DNA of 64,000 nucleotides, taken from NCBI RefSeq assembly GCF_024436395.1, contig NZ_JAFMZO010000002.1, forward strand, positions 868,001 to 932,000, read 5' to 3'. Shown here one piece after another: positions 27,299 to 37,200 of the stretch (its first letter is position 1; each line of letters opens with the position of its first letter). Origin of the DNA: Paradesertivirga mongoliensis (GTDB lineage: Bacteria > Bacteroidota > Bacteroidia > Sphingobacteriales > Sphingobacteriaceae). Under the pieces are notes generated by a model. The model saw only the letters and a list, made by a program, of their open reading frames with translations, ran no database searches and was not told the origin of the DNA. Both the position numbers and the translations under genes were made by a program.

Positions 27299-29716
27299 CT
27301 ATTTAGAGACTAGTTTAACTTCTCCTTCTTTCAAGCCCTTTCCTTCAACAGTAAGTTTAATATCGCCAGGCTTGGTATCTGCCTGGACCAAGACCACTAA
27401 CTTGCCACTAAAAAGCTTCATGGTTGGAAGATGAAACTGTTCCAGAGAAGTAGCATCGCCATTGCAGGCAGCCCTGAATTTACCGCTGCCGCTCACTTTG
27501 AAGCTCAATTGTTCATTTACAGTAGGACAAGGGTTTCCTTTTTCGTCAACCACCGAGACCGTTACAAACGATATGTCTTTACCATCTGCACTAATCTGTG
27601 TTCTATCGGGTTCAAGTACCAGGCGATGTGGTTTGCCAGGCGTTACAACACTCTGTTCTGCTGCAGCTTTTCCATTTTTGTCATAAGCTACAACTTTTAC
27701 AGTACCAGGTTCATACTTCACATCCATCCACATTAAACGATAGCGGCTTTGCGGAGAAGAATCATTCTTTTTCCGCACCCCCATGCTTTTACCATTAATA
27801 AATAACTCTGCGCTATCAAAATTTGTATAAACAAATACGGGAGTTGTCTGGCCTTCTCTTCCGGGCCAGTTCCAGTGAGGCAAGATATGCAGGGTATTAT
27901 CAGTAGTATTCCACCTGCTCCGATACAGATAGTAGCGGTCTTTGGGTATACCCGCGAGATCAACCATGCCAAAATAGGAACTCCGGGATGGCAACTTATT
28001 GTAAGGTGTTGGCTCCCCCAAATAATCGAATCCTGTCCATACAAATTCGCCAATTACCCATGGCTTTGTATCCTGAAGAATGAAATCATCTTCCGGAAGG
28101 TTTGACCAACTGCAGTATTCTAAATCGTATGAAGATGACTGTTGATCGGGATAGGTTTTATTGATACCTTTTACAACCGGAAATTTATAAACACCTCTCG
28201 AACTTACAGTTGAAGCTGTTTCTGAACCCAGAATAAAACCTTGGGGAAATTGTTTGTAGGCGTCTTCATACAAATGGGTACGGTAGTTCAATCCTGGCAC
28301 ATCAAGCACCGACCCAAAACCGGATGCCATGGTTGCCTTCACCTGATCCATACCCACAGTAACAGGTCGTGTTGGATCTTCGCGGTGAAAAATATCCTGA
28401 AGCCATTTTGCTCTTTTCGCCCCTTCAGAACCGTTTTGATCAGGAACCTCGTTGCCAGAGCTCCACATCACAATGCTGGGATGATTACGGGTAGCGTGCA
28501 CCAGATTTACCACATCTTTCTCTGCATCGGTATTAAAAAAGCGAGCATAGCCATTCTTAACTTTTGGTTTCGCCCATTCATCGAAAGTCTCTGCAAGAAA
28601 CATAAAGCCCATTTCATCGCAGAGTTCAAGTTGCTCTAAAGAAGGCATATTATGTGAGCTTCTAACGGCATCACATCCCATATCCTTCAAAATTTGCAAT
28701 TGACGTCTCAGGGCCGCAATGTTAACGGCTGCGCCTAAAGGTCCAAGGTCATGATGGAGGCACACCCCTTTAAACTTCCGTACTTTTCCATTCAGGCTGA
28801 AACCAGATTCTGGCTTGAAACTGATCTCCCGTATACCAAAGCGCGTGGTGGTTTCATCTTTTAGCTCACTACCCTGATATAAACGGGTAACAGCCTTATA
28901 AAGATATGGGCTTTCAGGGCTCCACAACTGAGGCCTGGGTACTGAGAGATTTTGATCAAACTCTTTCCCGAAGCGCGTTTGTGTGCGGTCGTGGGCCACT
29001 GTATCACCTGCTGCGTTAACGATGAAGGTTCGCAACTGAAGGTTAGCACCTGATACCCTGGTTTTGATACTCACTTTAGCGAAATCACTTGAAATATGAG
29101 GAGTAGTGATAAAAGTACCCCACTGGTCAATACTTTCCTGATTTTTTACAATAAGGCTTACTTTCCGGTAGAGCCCGGCCCCCGGGTACCATCTGGACGA
29201 CTGGCCGAGGTTGGTCAAGTTTACGGCAAGCACGTTTTTCCCGGCCTTGATATCATTTGTAATATCAAAGTAAAAGTAGTTGTAGCCATAGTTCCATTCT
29301 CCTACCTTCCTGCCATTTACATAAACTTTTGGCTCACTCATGGCTCCTTCAAAAAGGATCACCACCTTTTTTCCAGGCTTGAAATCTGACAGGTCAAAAG
29401 AATTCCTGTACCAGCCCTGCCCGATAAAGGGCAATGCGCCTGTACGACCGGTTTTCTCGGTAGCCTCTTGTTCGCCATTTTGAAGTATCGCCACTACCTG
29501 TTTGTCAGTATTTTTGTTGAAAGGGCCATAAATCGCCCAGTCGTGAGGCACCGATACCGTTTGCCAGTTTTTGTCGTTAAACTCAGTTTGATACGCCTGA
29601 TCATTTATTCCTTTTGCGAATTTCCAGCCTGTAGAAAGTTCCGTTACTGAACGAGGCTGAGCAAAGGTAATAGTGGTTATTAAAATTGAAATTGAGAGTA
29701 AAAATTGTCGTTTCAT
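27299..29716 (-). CDS. GH2 beta-galactosidase, secreted
   Basis: Exported GH2 enzyme of 805 residues. It has a signal peptide (FLLSISILITTITFAQ) and a sugar-binding domain (GQGWYRNSFDLSDF, SEPKVYVNGRKVGEW, NLGQSSRWYPGAGLYR). The barrel has KGVCLHHDLGPLGAAV and MGCDAVRSSHNMPS. The acid/base Glu is in SSGNEVPD (about residue 421) and the nucleophile in GEFVWTGFDYLGEPTPYN (about 556). A C-terminal DUF4982-like and bacterial Ig-like part follows (RTQISADGKDISFVTVSVVD, SFKVSGSGKFRAA). GEFVWTGFDY is typical of the Bacteroidota beta-galactosidase subgroup. It lies beside the GH53 relic and downstream of decayed SusD and GH2 pieces. It would trim galactose from galactan oligosaccharides. Confidence 0.9.
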   Translation of the reverse strand: MKRQFLLSISILITTITFAQPRSVTELSTGWKFAKGINDQAYQTEFNDKNWQTVSVPHDWAIYGPFNKNTDKQVVAILQNGEQEATEKTGRTGALPFIGQGWYRNSFDLSDFKPGKKVVILFEGAMSEPKVYVNGRKVGEWNYGYNYFYFDITNDIKAGKNVLAVNLTNLGQSSRWYPGAGLYRKVSLIVKNQESIDQWGTFITTPHISSDFAKVSIKTRVSGANLQLRTFIVNAAGDTVAHDRTQTRFGKEFDQNLSVPRPQLWSPESPYLYKAVTRLYQGSELKDETTTRFGIREISFKPESGFSLNGKVRKFKGVCLHHDLGPLGAAVNIAALRRQLQILKDMGCDAVRSSHNMPSLEQLELCDEMGFMFLAETFDEWAKPKVKNGYARFFNTDAEKDVVNLVHATRNHPSIVMWSSGNEVPDQNGSEGAKRAKWLQDIFHREDPTRPVTVGMDQVKATMASGFGSVLDVPGLNYRTHLYEDAYKQFPQGFILGSETASTVSSRGVYKFPVVKGINKTYPDQQSSSYDLEYCSWSNLPEDDFILQDTKPWVIGEFVWTGFDYLGEPTPYNKLPSRSSYFGMVDLAGIPKDRYYLYRSRWNTTDNTLHILPHWNWPGREGQTTPVFVYTNFDSAELFINGKSMGVRKKNDSSPQSRYRLMWMDVKYEPGTVKVVAYDKNGKAAAEQSVVTPGKPHRLVLEPDRTQISADGKDISFVTVSVVDEKGNPCPTVNEQLSFKVSGSGKFRAACNGDATSLEQFHLPTMKLFSGKLVVLVQADTKPGDIKLTVEGKGLKEGEVKLVSK

Positions 29717-29989
29717 TTGTTAGCTAAGTGCACGTTTATCGTAATTGAGTTTTTTTTAATATTATCTCTAAGTGCTTAGTTTCCGCTTCTGTCAACCGGA
29801 AGCCAACCAAACTGTAAATATATTAAATACAGTCCATTAAAAAGGATCTCGTGCTGTTTGAGAGACAACACGAGATAAATTAACCAATTATCCCCGAGGT
29901 TACGGGTTAATAATATTCACCAATGTATATATTAACATAGACGAATAGATTGATTAGGATTATGGAGCTGGCTCCATCCCCCTGTCAAG

Positions 29990-30350
29990 CATATATTTTG
30001 GCAGGATACAATCCCTTGGGTGGCACCAGAAGGCGTTCTTCCTGAGGCTGTAATTTTTTCTATAAATTTCCTTCATCCTTACCAAATCTACCTGCGCACG
30101 CCTTCGAAATATAACTCCCACCCTCTTTTACCCAAGATGGCCTGTTTGATATCCCGGGTGAAGCCAATCATCCCCTGTCCCCCCGTTACATCGGTAATAG
30201 CCGCTTGCTTTTTGGCGGTATTGTTAACCGAAAAGCCAATCAAGGCCTCTTCGTCGCCCCGGCCGTTACCGTACCAGATACAGTATCTATTAATCACCTG
30301 CATTAAACACTGTGAATACTGGCAGCCAAACAAGGACCCGACAGCGGAGG
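29990..30350 (-). pseudogene. Decayed SusD/RagB C-terminal fragment
   Basis: The minus strand contains an 81-codon stretch (30088-30333) ending DIKQAILGKRGWELYFEGVRR, which matches the conserved SusD motif (I..ER..EL.FEG.R..DL.R), preceded by VNNTAKKQAAITDVTGGQGM in the place of the usual xxxAINxVRxRAG helix. Immediately after the motif the frame meets TAG, and the remaining 3' part is split by several stops. No signal peptide, N-terminal TPR part or partner SusC is present. I read it as a remnant of a lost SusC/SusD unit. Boundaries are approximate. Confidence 0.6.
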
Positions 30351-30502
30351 TTTACGTAGTTCATTTGAAAATTGATTAGCTAATAAGGCGAACGGTCCGA
30401 TGGATTGAATAAAGTGTTCTCATTGAGTAAAATAAATTGTTAAATAATAAAGTTGTGGACAGCTCCTTTCCTATCTCAAAAGAACTCACAAATCGTTGCA
30501 GG

Positions 30503-30538
30503 GTATTTATCCTATTTATTATTTTTTTTATCCTATTG
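30503..30538 (+). promoter_or_regulatory. Candidate operator A: TTATCC direct repeat, 21-bp spacing
   Basis: TTATCC occurs at 30507-30512 and again at 30528-30533, each followed by TATT and separated by a T-rich stretch. The same arrangement is found at 47927-47953 and 53725-53751. Two helical turns between direct repeats fit an AraC-type DNA-binding dimer such as the HTCS. This copy is upstream of the decayed SusD fragment on the minus strand and about 790 bp upstream of the intact GH2 gene. Confidence 0.55.
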
Positions 30539-30584
30539 CACTTTTGTAACAAAATAGATATAAAATAAGAGATGGTCCAAACGA

Positions 30585-30664
30585 ACTCTCCGTAGATAAA
30601 AGGGTATTGTGGCTCAATAAAGTGACGTTGGTGATACTGGACTACCTCAAAAGCATTTGGATAC
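30585..30664 (-). pseudogene. Possible GH2 fragment around nucleophile motif
   Basis: Immediately after the GntR-like gene's stop, the minus strand reads YHQRHFIEPQYPFIYGEFVWT before dissolving into unrelated sequence. GEFVWT with the preceding P-(F/W)-(I/V)-x pattern is the GH2 nucleophile region; the intact enzyme at 27299 has PWVIGEFVWTGFDY. The match is short, so the call is tentative. A 100-codon open frame (30376-30678) covers it, but it overlaps the regulator gene and the rest has no family character. Confidence 0.35.
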
Positions 30665-31687
30665 CTACAGGGATCCACGTTGAATTAATCTGTATGCGTT
30701 ACTTATGGGCAAAACTTGATTCTGTAAAATAAGCTGGGCTGCTGTCTCTCCCAGTGCCTCAAAATTGCCGGTTACCACGGTAATGTCTAGCAACTCATTT
30801 AATACACTATCCTGTAACGAAATAAGGCCTATATCTTTTCCTCTCAGGTAAAGCGAGTTCCGAAGTTTTCTGGTAATATCTGCAAGGTGGGATTCGGTGT
30901 ACACAATATAAACTTCCCCTTTATTTAAACTAACACCCTCTAAGCAAGATTTAATCACTAAGCTTTTTGAATAGGTTACACAGAACTTTTTAAGGCCTTC
31001 GCATATATAACTGAGCTGATTCACAGTGTCAGGAACTATAAGTACTATACCTCGATACCTGTCAAATAGATCGCTATGTGAACTAAATGCCTCAAAAACA
31101 TCCTCGCTAAAATCCCGGACAATATTAATGCAATTAAGTGTGGTTGAAGATGATATTCCATCTAAAACAATAATCTTATTTACAGGAATCCCCCCTAATG
31201 CAGATTCAAACTCACCCTCCATAATAGTATCTGGAGGCGGAGGCACAATCACATAGAAATCATACTTCCCAAGACTGGACAACGCAACTTCGTTCAAAAG
31301 AACCGGATCATTGTAATGAATCTGGAGATCTACCTCAAGAATATTGCCCAACTTTCTCGAGAAAGCAGAATATATTTCTCTGTTATAAGAATCTAACTTA
31401 TCCACGACCATCAATATCCTCTTTGCAGATACAATAGCTTTTGAAACATAATTCCCCTTTCCAGAGACTGAAAAAATATAGCCCTGACGCTGCAGTTCCC
31501 GATAAGCCTTTTCCACAGTATCCTTTGATACTTTATGTTGCTTGCTGAATTCACTAATCGATAGTAGCCGCTGGTGACTTTTCAGGTTTTCAACCTCTAT
31601 GTCTCGCTTAATTTTTCGAACGATCTGGTCGATTTTCGTGACCGAACTATCAGAATCTATGGTTAATTCACGTGTAGGATGCATCAT
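30665..31687 (-). CDS. GntR-type regulator with LacI-like sensor domain
   Basis: Transcriptional regulator of 340 residues. The N-terminal winged helix (about 15-85) is GntR-like: IVRKIKRDIEVENLKSHQRL, LSISEFSKQHKVSKDTVEKAYRELQRQGYI, then SVSGKGNYVS in the wing. The rest (about 90-335) has the alternating beta/alpha pattern of a periplasmic-binding-protein-like sensor (RILMVVDKLDSYNREIYSAF; KDIGLISLQDSVLNELLDITVVTG), as in AraR-type Bacteroidota regulators. It ends normally (AYRLIQRGSL). The effector is probably a sugar. It stands alone between decayed sequence and a 630-bp gap, so its targets cannot be assigned from operon structure. Confidence 0.85.
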   Translation of the reverse strand: MMHPTRELTIDSDSSVTKIDQIVRKIKRDIEVENLKSHQRLLSISEFSKQHKVSKDTVEKAYRELQRQGYIFSVSGKGNYVSKAIVSAKRILMVVDKLDSYNREIYSAFSRKLGNILEVDLQIHYNDPVLLNEVALSSLGKYDFYVIVPPPPDTIMEGEFESALGGIPVNKIIVLDGISSSTTLNCINIVRDFSEDVFEAFSSHSDLFDRYRGIVLIVPDTVNQLSYICEGLKKFCVTYSKSLVIKSCLEGVSLNKGEVYIVYTESHLADITRKLRNSLYLRGKDIGLISLQDSVLNELLDITVVTGNFEALGETAAQLILQNQVLPISNAYRLIQRGSL

Positions 31688-32271
31688 TTGAAGGTATTCG
31701 GGTAGGTGAGCTTAATTATTACAATTTTTAAATTACTCTTAGTATACAGCAAGTCAAACTTCCCGGATCTGAAGTACCAGCGTTAATGAACAAAACACCA
31801 CTCATAATTTATATAGGGAGCCGACGCCGCATTGTACAAAAAACCACGCAGCCTGTTCAACATATCATTTTATTAAAAGTCTTCACTGGAAAAAGGCATT
31901 TGATTACTTTTCGGGCGGTACTCCTGGGGCGTTTAAATGGTTTATACAAGTTGCAAGTGAGTATTCTTTTCCTAAATACCTGGTAGTTAGATTTTGCAGA
32001 AGCAATATGTTATATACTCTCATGTGCATTACAAAGGAGAAAGAAAAATAACAGTCGTGTTTGCACAACTGGTCTGGATTTTTATCTTTTTGTTCCAATC
32101 ATATCAAATGGGTAAGAAGCAAATTTTTATTACTTTGATTGATTAAAATTGAGGAGATTACTTGAATGCATCTATCCGTTGGCTATTTACCAACTCCTTA
32201 GTACAGGAAGAACTACTTCCAAACTTTTAGGAAGGATATTTATTTGATTGCTATCGAGTATATAGATCAGA
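31688..32271. other. Gap without recognisable gene
   Basis: This stretch contains the leader of the GntR-like gene. The two short open frames (plus 31786-31986, minus 31904-32098) lack family features and overlap each other. I see no repeat or RNA gene in it. Confidence 0.6.
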
Positions 32272-32300
32272 AAAGCCGCCTAAATAAATCAGGCGGCTTT
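32272..32300 (-). terminator. Terminator of the SusC/SusD operon
   Basis: A perfect 10-bp stem AAAGCCGCCT / AGGCGGCTTT with a 9-base loop lies 16 bp past the SusD stop on the minus strand, followed there by TTTTC. Confidence 0.88.
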
Positions 32301-32315
32301 CAGGTACTAGGTCGA

Positions 32316-34208
32316 TTACTGAAATGTGAATGGCAAATACCAGTTTTTGGGGTCCATCAACTTCGATTCAACAGCGTTGGCAGTACCGATATCACCTGCT
32401 GCTCTAAATTTCTCCGCCACCCGCTTCGCCAAAACAGATGGGTTATTTTGCCTTCGTGCAATCCTTACCAGATCTTGCCAGCGATGACCTTCAAAAGCTA
32501 ATTCAAGCGCAGCTTCGTCTAATATCTTGTCTTCCATATCGCGCATAAGCCCTTCCGAATCAATAACAGGCCGCTCAACAATAGGCTTATCACTTGCAAC
32601 AAACCTGTCGCTTGCAGGACCGCTCATATCGAAAAACTTAGCTGAATCAACCCGTAATATAGGCAGCCCTACCCGCAAACGTATACCTCGGTGGTTAGCA
32701 AACTGATTTCTGAATTGTCCTGGAAAGTCTGCATCTACACCGTCATAGTCGAAAGGATAAGGATAAGGGGTACGCATTACCTGACGTACATCCCTCTTGG
32801 TACCTCTTTTGGGCCAGTCAGTAGTAAATGATCTGCCAGGATTATGCTCGCTATACAATATGGAACCTTGATACGGATCGAATATCTCACTTAAAGGATA
32901 AGAAAGAAAAGAATAGGCAAGTCTGTTCTTTCCGTCACGGTTGGCAGCCTCTGCAATTCTCATGTGCAGATCTGCTGCCCGGTTGATATACCATATTCCT
33001 GTTTTTTCAAACGGCTTTCTGGGGTCATAAACTCCAAGAAATTTTCTTACTACCGGCTGACCGCCCTGTATCACATAGGAAGCATCTAATCCTCTCAAAT
33101 CATAGGGAGAGCCGTCTTCCCTGGTAGCGTCCTCCCACTTCTTTATAATAAGCGTTGAAGGCTTTAACTGGTAAGATCCATTTGAATATGAAAACAAATC
33201 AATAAAAGGATTTTCAGGTTTGAAATCCTTATGAAAAGGGAGGGACCAAATCCATTCCTGGTTATACCCCGGTTTAGATTCACTTCCCGTATTATACGCA
33301 TCGGAAAACATATTTTTCCACCGCCCATAGCTGTAGTGGGTTTCGGCTGAACTTTCGCCGGCTGTTACGGTCCAATGCGTCCGATTTTGAGCTGCAGCAC
33401 CTGCCCCGGAAGTTACGTTATCACGCATGATCTCTCTAAATTCCGTTGCAGCCTCATCGTATCTATTTTGCCAAAGAAACAGTTCACCCAAAAACATCCG
33501 GCGATAAATAAACAACTTAGCCGCTTGATAACCGTCAATGCTCACAGGGTTGGTAGATGTGCCCGAAGGTACTGTAACTGTACTTATACCCGTCTGGTAT
33601 TGTTTTCGTAATGGCAGACTCCTTGCAAAATCACCTAATTGCTCAAGCAGTTGATCAAAAGTCAGGCGGGGAAACAAGGCAGTATTCGAAAGATCATCAA
33701 TCTTCTCTATCGGCTCGGTTACATAAGGAATAGTTCCGTAGTGTAAGCCTAACTGCAAGTAAATCCATGACCTTAAACACCCTATATCCGAATAGCGTTC
33801 CTCATAATCTACACGACTTATGATGCCTTCATCCCGTAATCGTTTAAGGTTCTTTAAAACGTCATTACAGCTTAAAATTACCTCATAAAAAGGTTTTGGA
33901 TTAATATAAGGGTTAGAAGGCGAAACATTATGCGTGCTAAGCTCCTTCAAATAACGGTCAGACTTAAAAGTTACATCCATTAAATCGGCCCGCAATTCGT
34001 TCAAAATAACATAGCGATCCGCTAATTTCAAGAACCTGCCGTACACAGCAAACACCGCTGCGTCTACATCGGAAACACTTCCATAGACCTGATCAGCCTC
34101 TAGTACTTCCTTCGGGGCAATATCGAAAGTATTCTTACATGATACCGAACTCATAGCCAAAGCGGCTGGCAGTATGAGTTTACATAGAACACGTGATTTA
34201 AATTTCAT
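32316..34208 (-). CDS. RagB/SusD-family lipoprotein, large
   Basis: Surface glycan-binding lipoprotein of 630 residues, partner of the SusC gene 13 bp upstream. The lipoprotein signal peptide ends AMSSVSC (lipobox Cys about residue 24). The SusD N-terminal helix pair is visible (IAPKEVLEADQVYGSVSDVDAAVFAVYGRFLKL), as is the C-terminal motif KILDEAALELAFEGHRWQDLVRIAR. It is longer than the usual 480-560 residues, with extra sequence in the middle (about 250-480). It is the last gene of the seven-gene operon; a strong terminator follows. Confidence 0.9.
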   Translation of the reverse strand: MKFKSRVLCKLILPAALAMSSVSCKNTFDIAPKEVLEADQVYGSVSDVDAAVFAVYGRFLKLADRYVILNELRADLMDVTFKSDRYLKELSTHNVSPSNPYINPKPFYEVILSCNDVLKNLKRLRDEGIISRVDYEERYSDIGCLRSWIYLQLGLHYGTIPYVTEPIEKIDDLSNTALFPRLTFDQLLEQLGDFARSLPLRKQYQTGISTVTVPSGTSTNPVSIDGYQAAKLFIYRRMFLGELFLWQNRYDEAATEFREIMRDNVTSGAGAAAQNRTHWTVTAGESSAETHYSYGRWKNMFSDAYNTGSESKPGYNQEWIWSLPFHKDFKPENPFIDLFSYSNGSYQLKPSTLIIKKWEDATREDGSPYDLRGLDASYVIQGGQPVVRKFLGVYDPRKPFEKTGIWYINRAADLHMRIAEAANRDGKNRLAYSFLSYPLSEIFDPYQGSILYSEHNPGRSFTTDWPKRGTKRDVRQVMRTPYPYPFDYDGVDADFPGQFRNQFANHRGIRLRVGLPILRVDSAKFFDMSGPASDRFVASDKPIVERPVIDSEGLMRDMEDKILDEAALELAFEGHRWQDLVRIARRQNNPSVLAKRVAEKFRAAGDIGTANAVESKLMDPKNWYLPFTFQ

Positions 34209-34221
34209 ATTTAATTTTATA

Positions 34222-37200
34222 TTATAATCCTACTTTAACACCAATTTGAATCGTTCTGAATTGTGGTTCCACTCCTACATCTATTCCCTGATGGAAAACA
34301 CTGGTGGTTGCACTAAATTCAGGATCGTACCCAAGGTACTTACTGAAAGTTACAAGGTTATCAGCACTACCATAAACCCTTAACGTTTTGAAGTACTCAG
34401 ACTTGATTCTGAAATTGTAAGCCAGAGCCAGGTTCCTCATTCTCAGGTAAGAACCATCTTCAATCCAGCGGTCAGAAAAACGTGAATTCATCGCAGGGTC
34501 GCCCAATGCTGCACGGGGTGTGTTTGTAACGTGTCCGTCTGCGCGCCATCTGTTTTCGGCACTTACCAATTGATTTTGATATCCTGACATTGATTCAAGG
34601 ATATTTCGTGTGCCATTATACACGTCATTTCCATAGCTGAAGGTGAACATGGCGTTTAATGACCAGTTTCTATAATTAAAACTGTTACCAAACATACCTG
34701 TAAAGTCAGGGTTAGGATTACCGATAACTACGCGGTCATCACTATCGATAATTGCGTCTCCGTTCATATTCACAAAACGAACGTCGCCTCCCTGAAGAGT
34801 CACAATCGACTCGTCTGGCAATCTGTTCGTTAAGCCGGAAGCATTGGCCTCAGCTGTAGACGAATAAACTCCATTGCTTTTATATCCGTAAAACAAGTTT
34901 ACAGGGCTCCCCACGCGGGTAAGGATTGTTGCCCCGCCGTAATTGGTTTCGAAACTGTTAGAGGCTAAACGAGTAACTTTATTTCTATAACTGCTTATAG
35001 TAATGGCCATATCCCATTTAAACTTCCTATCCAGTATTCTCGAATTAAGAGATAAGTCAACACCATTTGTTTCGATGCCGCCTGAATTGTTAACAGAAAA
35101 GTCAAAACCTGTAACCGGATTAACAGCATCATACATAAGCAGATTTTTTGCATTGTTACGATAAATATCCACAGACAGGTTTAAGCGCTCGTTAAACAAA
35201 GCCAAATCCAGTCCTCCATTTAACTTCTCAATGGTTTCCCATTGTAAGGCTGTGTTTCCAACATTTCCACGGGCATAGCCTTGAAGTCCAAAAAGATTTT
35301 GTGTAACATAATATGATCGGGCAGTGTAGTTTCCTATATCATCATTCCCGACAACCCCGTAACTCAATCTTAGTTTGAGCAGGTCAACCGCATTAACATT
35401 TGCCATAAAGTTCTCAGATGACACCAGCCATGCAGCACCCACAGCCGGCATTACAGCCAGTTTATTTCCATTAATTGTTAACGCATTTCGTACGTCTCTT
35501 CCAAACCGTGATGATCCGTCGACCGCCAGGTTTAAGGAAAGGAGATAACGGTTAAAAAGGGAGTAATCAACGTTAGCGTAGGTATTTAACCAACGCATGT
35601 CTCCGATACCACCATTGATCTCGCGCAAATTTGGCGAACCACTACTTAAACTTCTGTAATCGTCTGTAGACGAATTATATGTAACACCTAAGTCGGCTTC
35701 ATACTTATCCTGTTTAAGTCTGGCACCTATTGAGGCATCAACCTTGTGGATATTATTGAAGTTCTTTTGATAAGAAAAACGTGTATCGTTAAACAAAGCA
35801 AAAAGTCTGTTTGTATTTGACCCTATTGTGTTCAACAAAAGCCCCTTCTGTGTAGTATCTGCAGACACTCCCCTTTGAGGAATAAACAGTCGGTCGCGGA
35901 TTTTATCATAAGATACCCCGAACTGAGAGGATAGTGAAAGCCTTTCAGAAAAGTTATAGTTCATTTTAAGCGCAGCAATTACCCGATAATTGGTATTCAC
36001 GGCATCCATATCCTCTATCAAGGCGGCAGGATTGCTCACACCAAATATATCTGTATCGGCAAGGTTCGGAGACTGCTCTCCAAGTGATCCTATAACATTA
36101 GGATGTAGAAATGGGGCCTTTACCACGCCTAAATAAGTTGCAGATGTTTTAAAGGCCTGCCCCTGGTTAGCCAACTTGTGATTGCTACTTGAGAACGACA
36201 AATTAGTAGAGGCGCTAAATTTTCTGGATAAGTTAAAATCTGCGTTAAATCTGGTAAAATACCGGTCTAAACTAGTGCTTTTTATCGCTCCTGCATTATT
36301 TACGTAACCCAGCGAAAGGTTATACTTTGCAATATTATCACCGCCGCTCACATTCATGTGGTAATTCTGATTATATCCGGCATTAAAAACCTGGTTATGC
36401 CAGTCGGTATTCATGTGATACTTATAATATTCAAGATTACCGACCTGACTATCTCGCATATAAGGGGCGGAATAAATCTGAGCATTTGACTGACCCGAAG
36501 ATTGCATGACACCCGCGAGATAACTTCGATAAGAATACGCATCCATTACCGGTAAACGATCTATTGAAGAATTGAATCCGGCTGACGATGAGAAATCAAT
36601 CTTCGTATTTTCGGAATTAGGACGCCGTGTAGTAATAAATAGCACACCATTTCCGCCCTTTGTACCATACAAAGCAGCCCCGGCATCTTTAACTAAGGAT
36701 ACATCTTCAATATCCTTTATGTCAATGTTCTCAAGAGAGTTATTCGAAAATCCTGAAAAAAGCGACCCAACCTGATCGTTATTGTAGATCATACCATCTA
36801 CAACAATTAATGGTTGGTTGCTGGTATAAAACGAATTTACACCTCTTAGAAACATGTTTGCCCCAATAGAAGGTGTACCCGAACGGCGAACCACATTAAG
36901 TCCGCTTAGTTTTCCCTGAAGGTAAGTATCTGGCGTCTCTTTACCTCCCGCGCTTACCGGGTCATTAAACCTCACCGCAGATACGGCAAAAGGGGTAGTC
37001 GTTTTAGATATTGGTCCTGATGGAAGAGTTACATCTCCATAAACCGTATTGAAGCCATCTTCATGAAGCTTTACTATAAAATCCAACTTCCCCTTTAAAG
37101 CTATCTCCTTGTATTGAAAACCCTCGGCTGTAATCGAGATAACAGAAGACAGATTAGGAACAGAGACCATGGCTTTTCCCCTATCATCTGATATGGCAGC

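Larger units (their letters stand above)
29717..30664. other. Gene-poor stretch with decayed PUL pieces
   Basis: No intact gene is visible in this 950-bp gap. It holds the GH2 leader (29717-29990), the SusD relic, the TTATCC repeat pair and the GH2-like piece. The other open frames here have no recognisable family features. Confidence 0.7.

Noticed and set aside
29736-29768. A fourth TTATC pair directly upstream of the GH2 gene
   Set aside because: TTATCG and TTATCT are 26 bp apart, not 21, and flanks do not match the other three.
30020-30379. Plus-strand 119-residue protein
   Set aside because: It is antisense to the SusD relic, whose motif explains the region better.
31786-32098. Two overlapping short frames in the gap before the SusD terminator
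   Set aside because: They overlap on opposite strands and neither shows a family motif, signal peptide or plausible start context.
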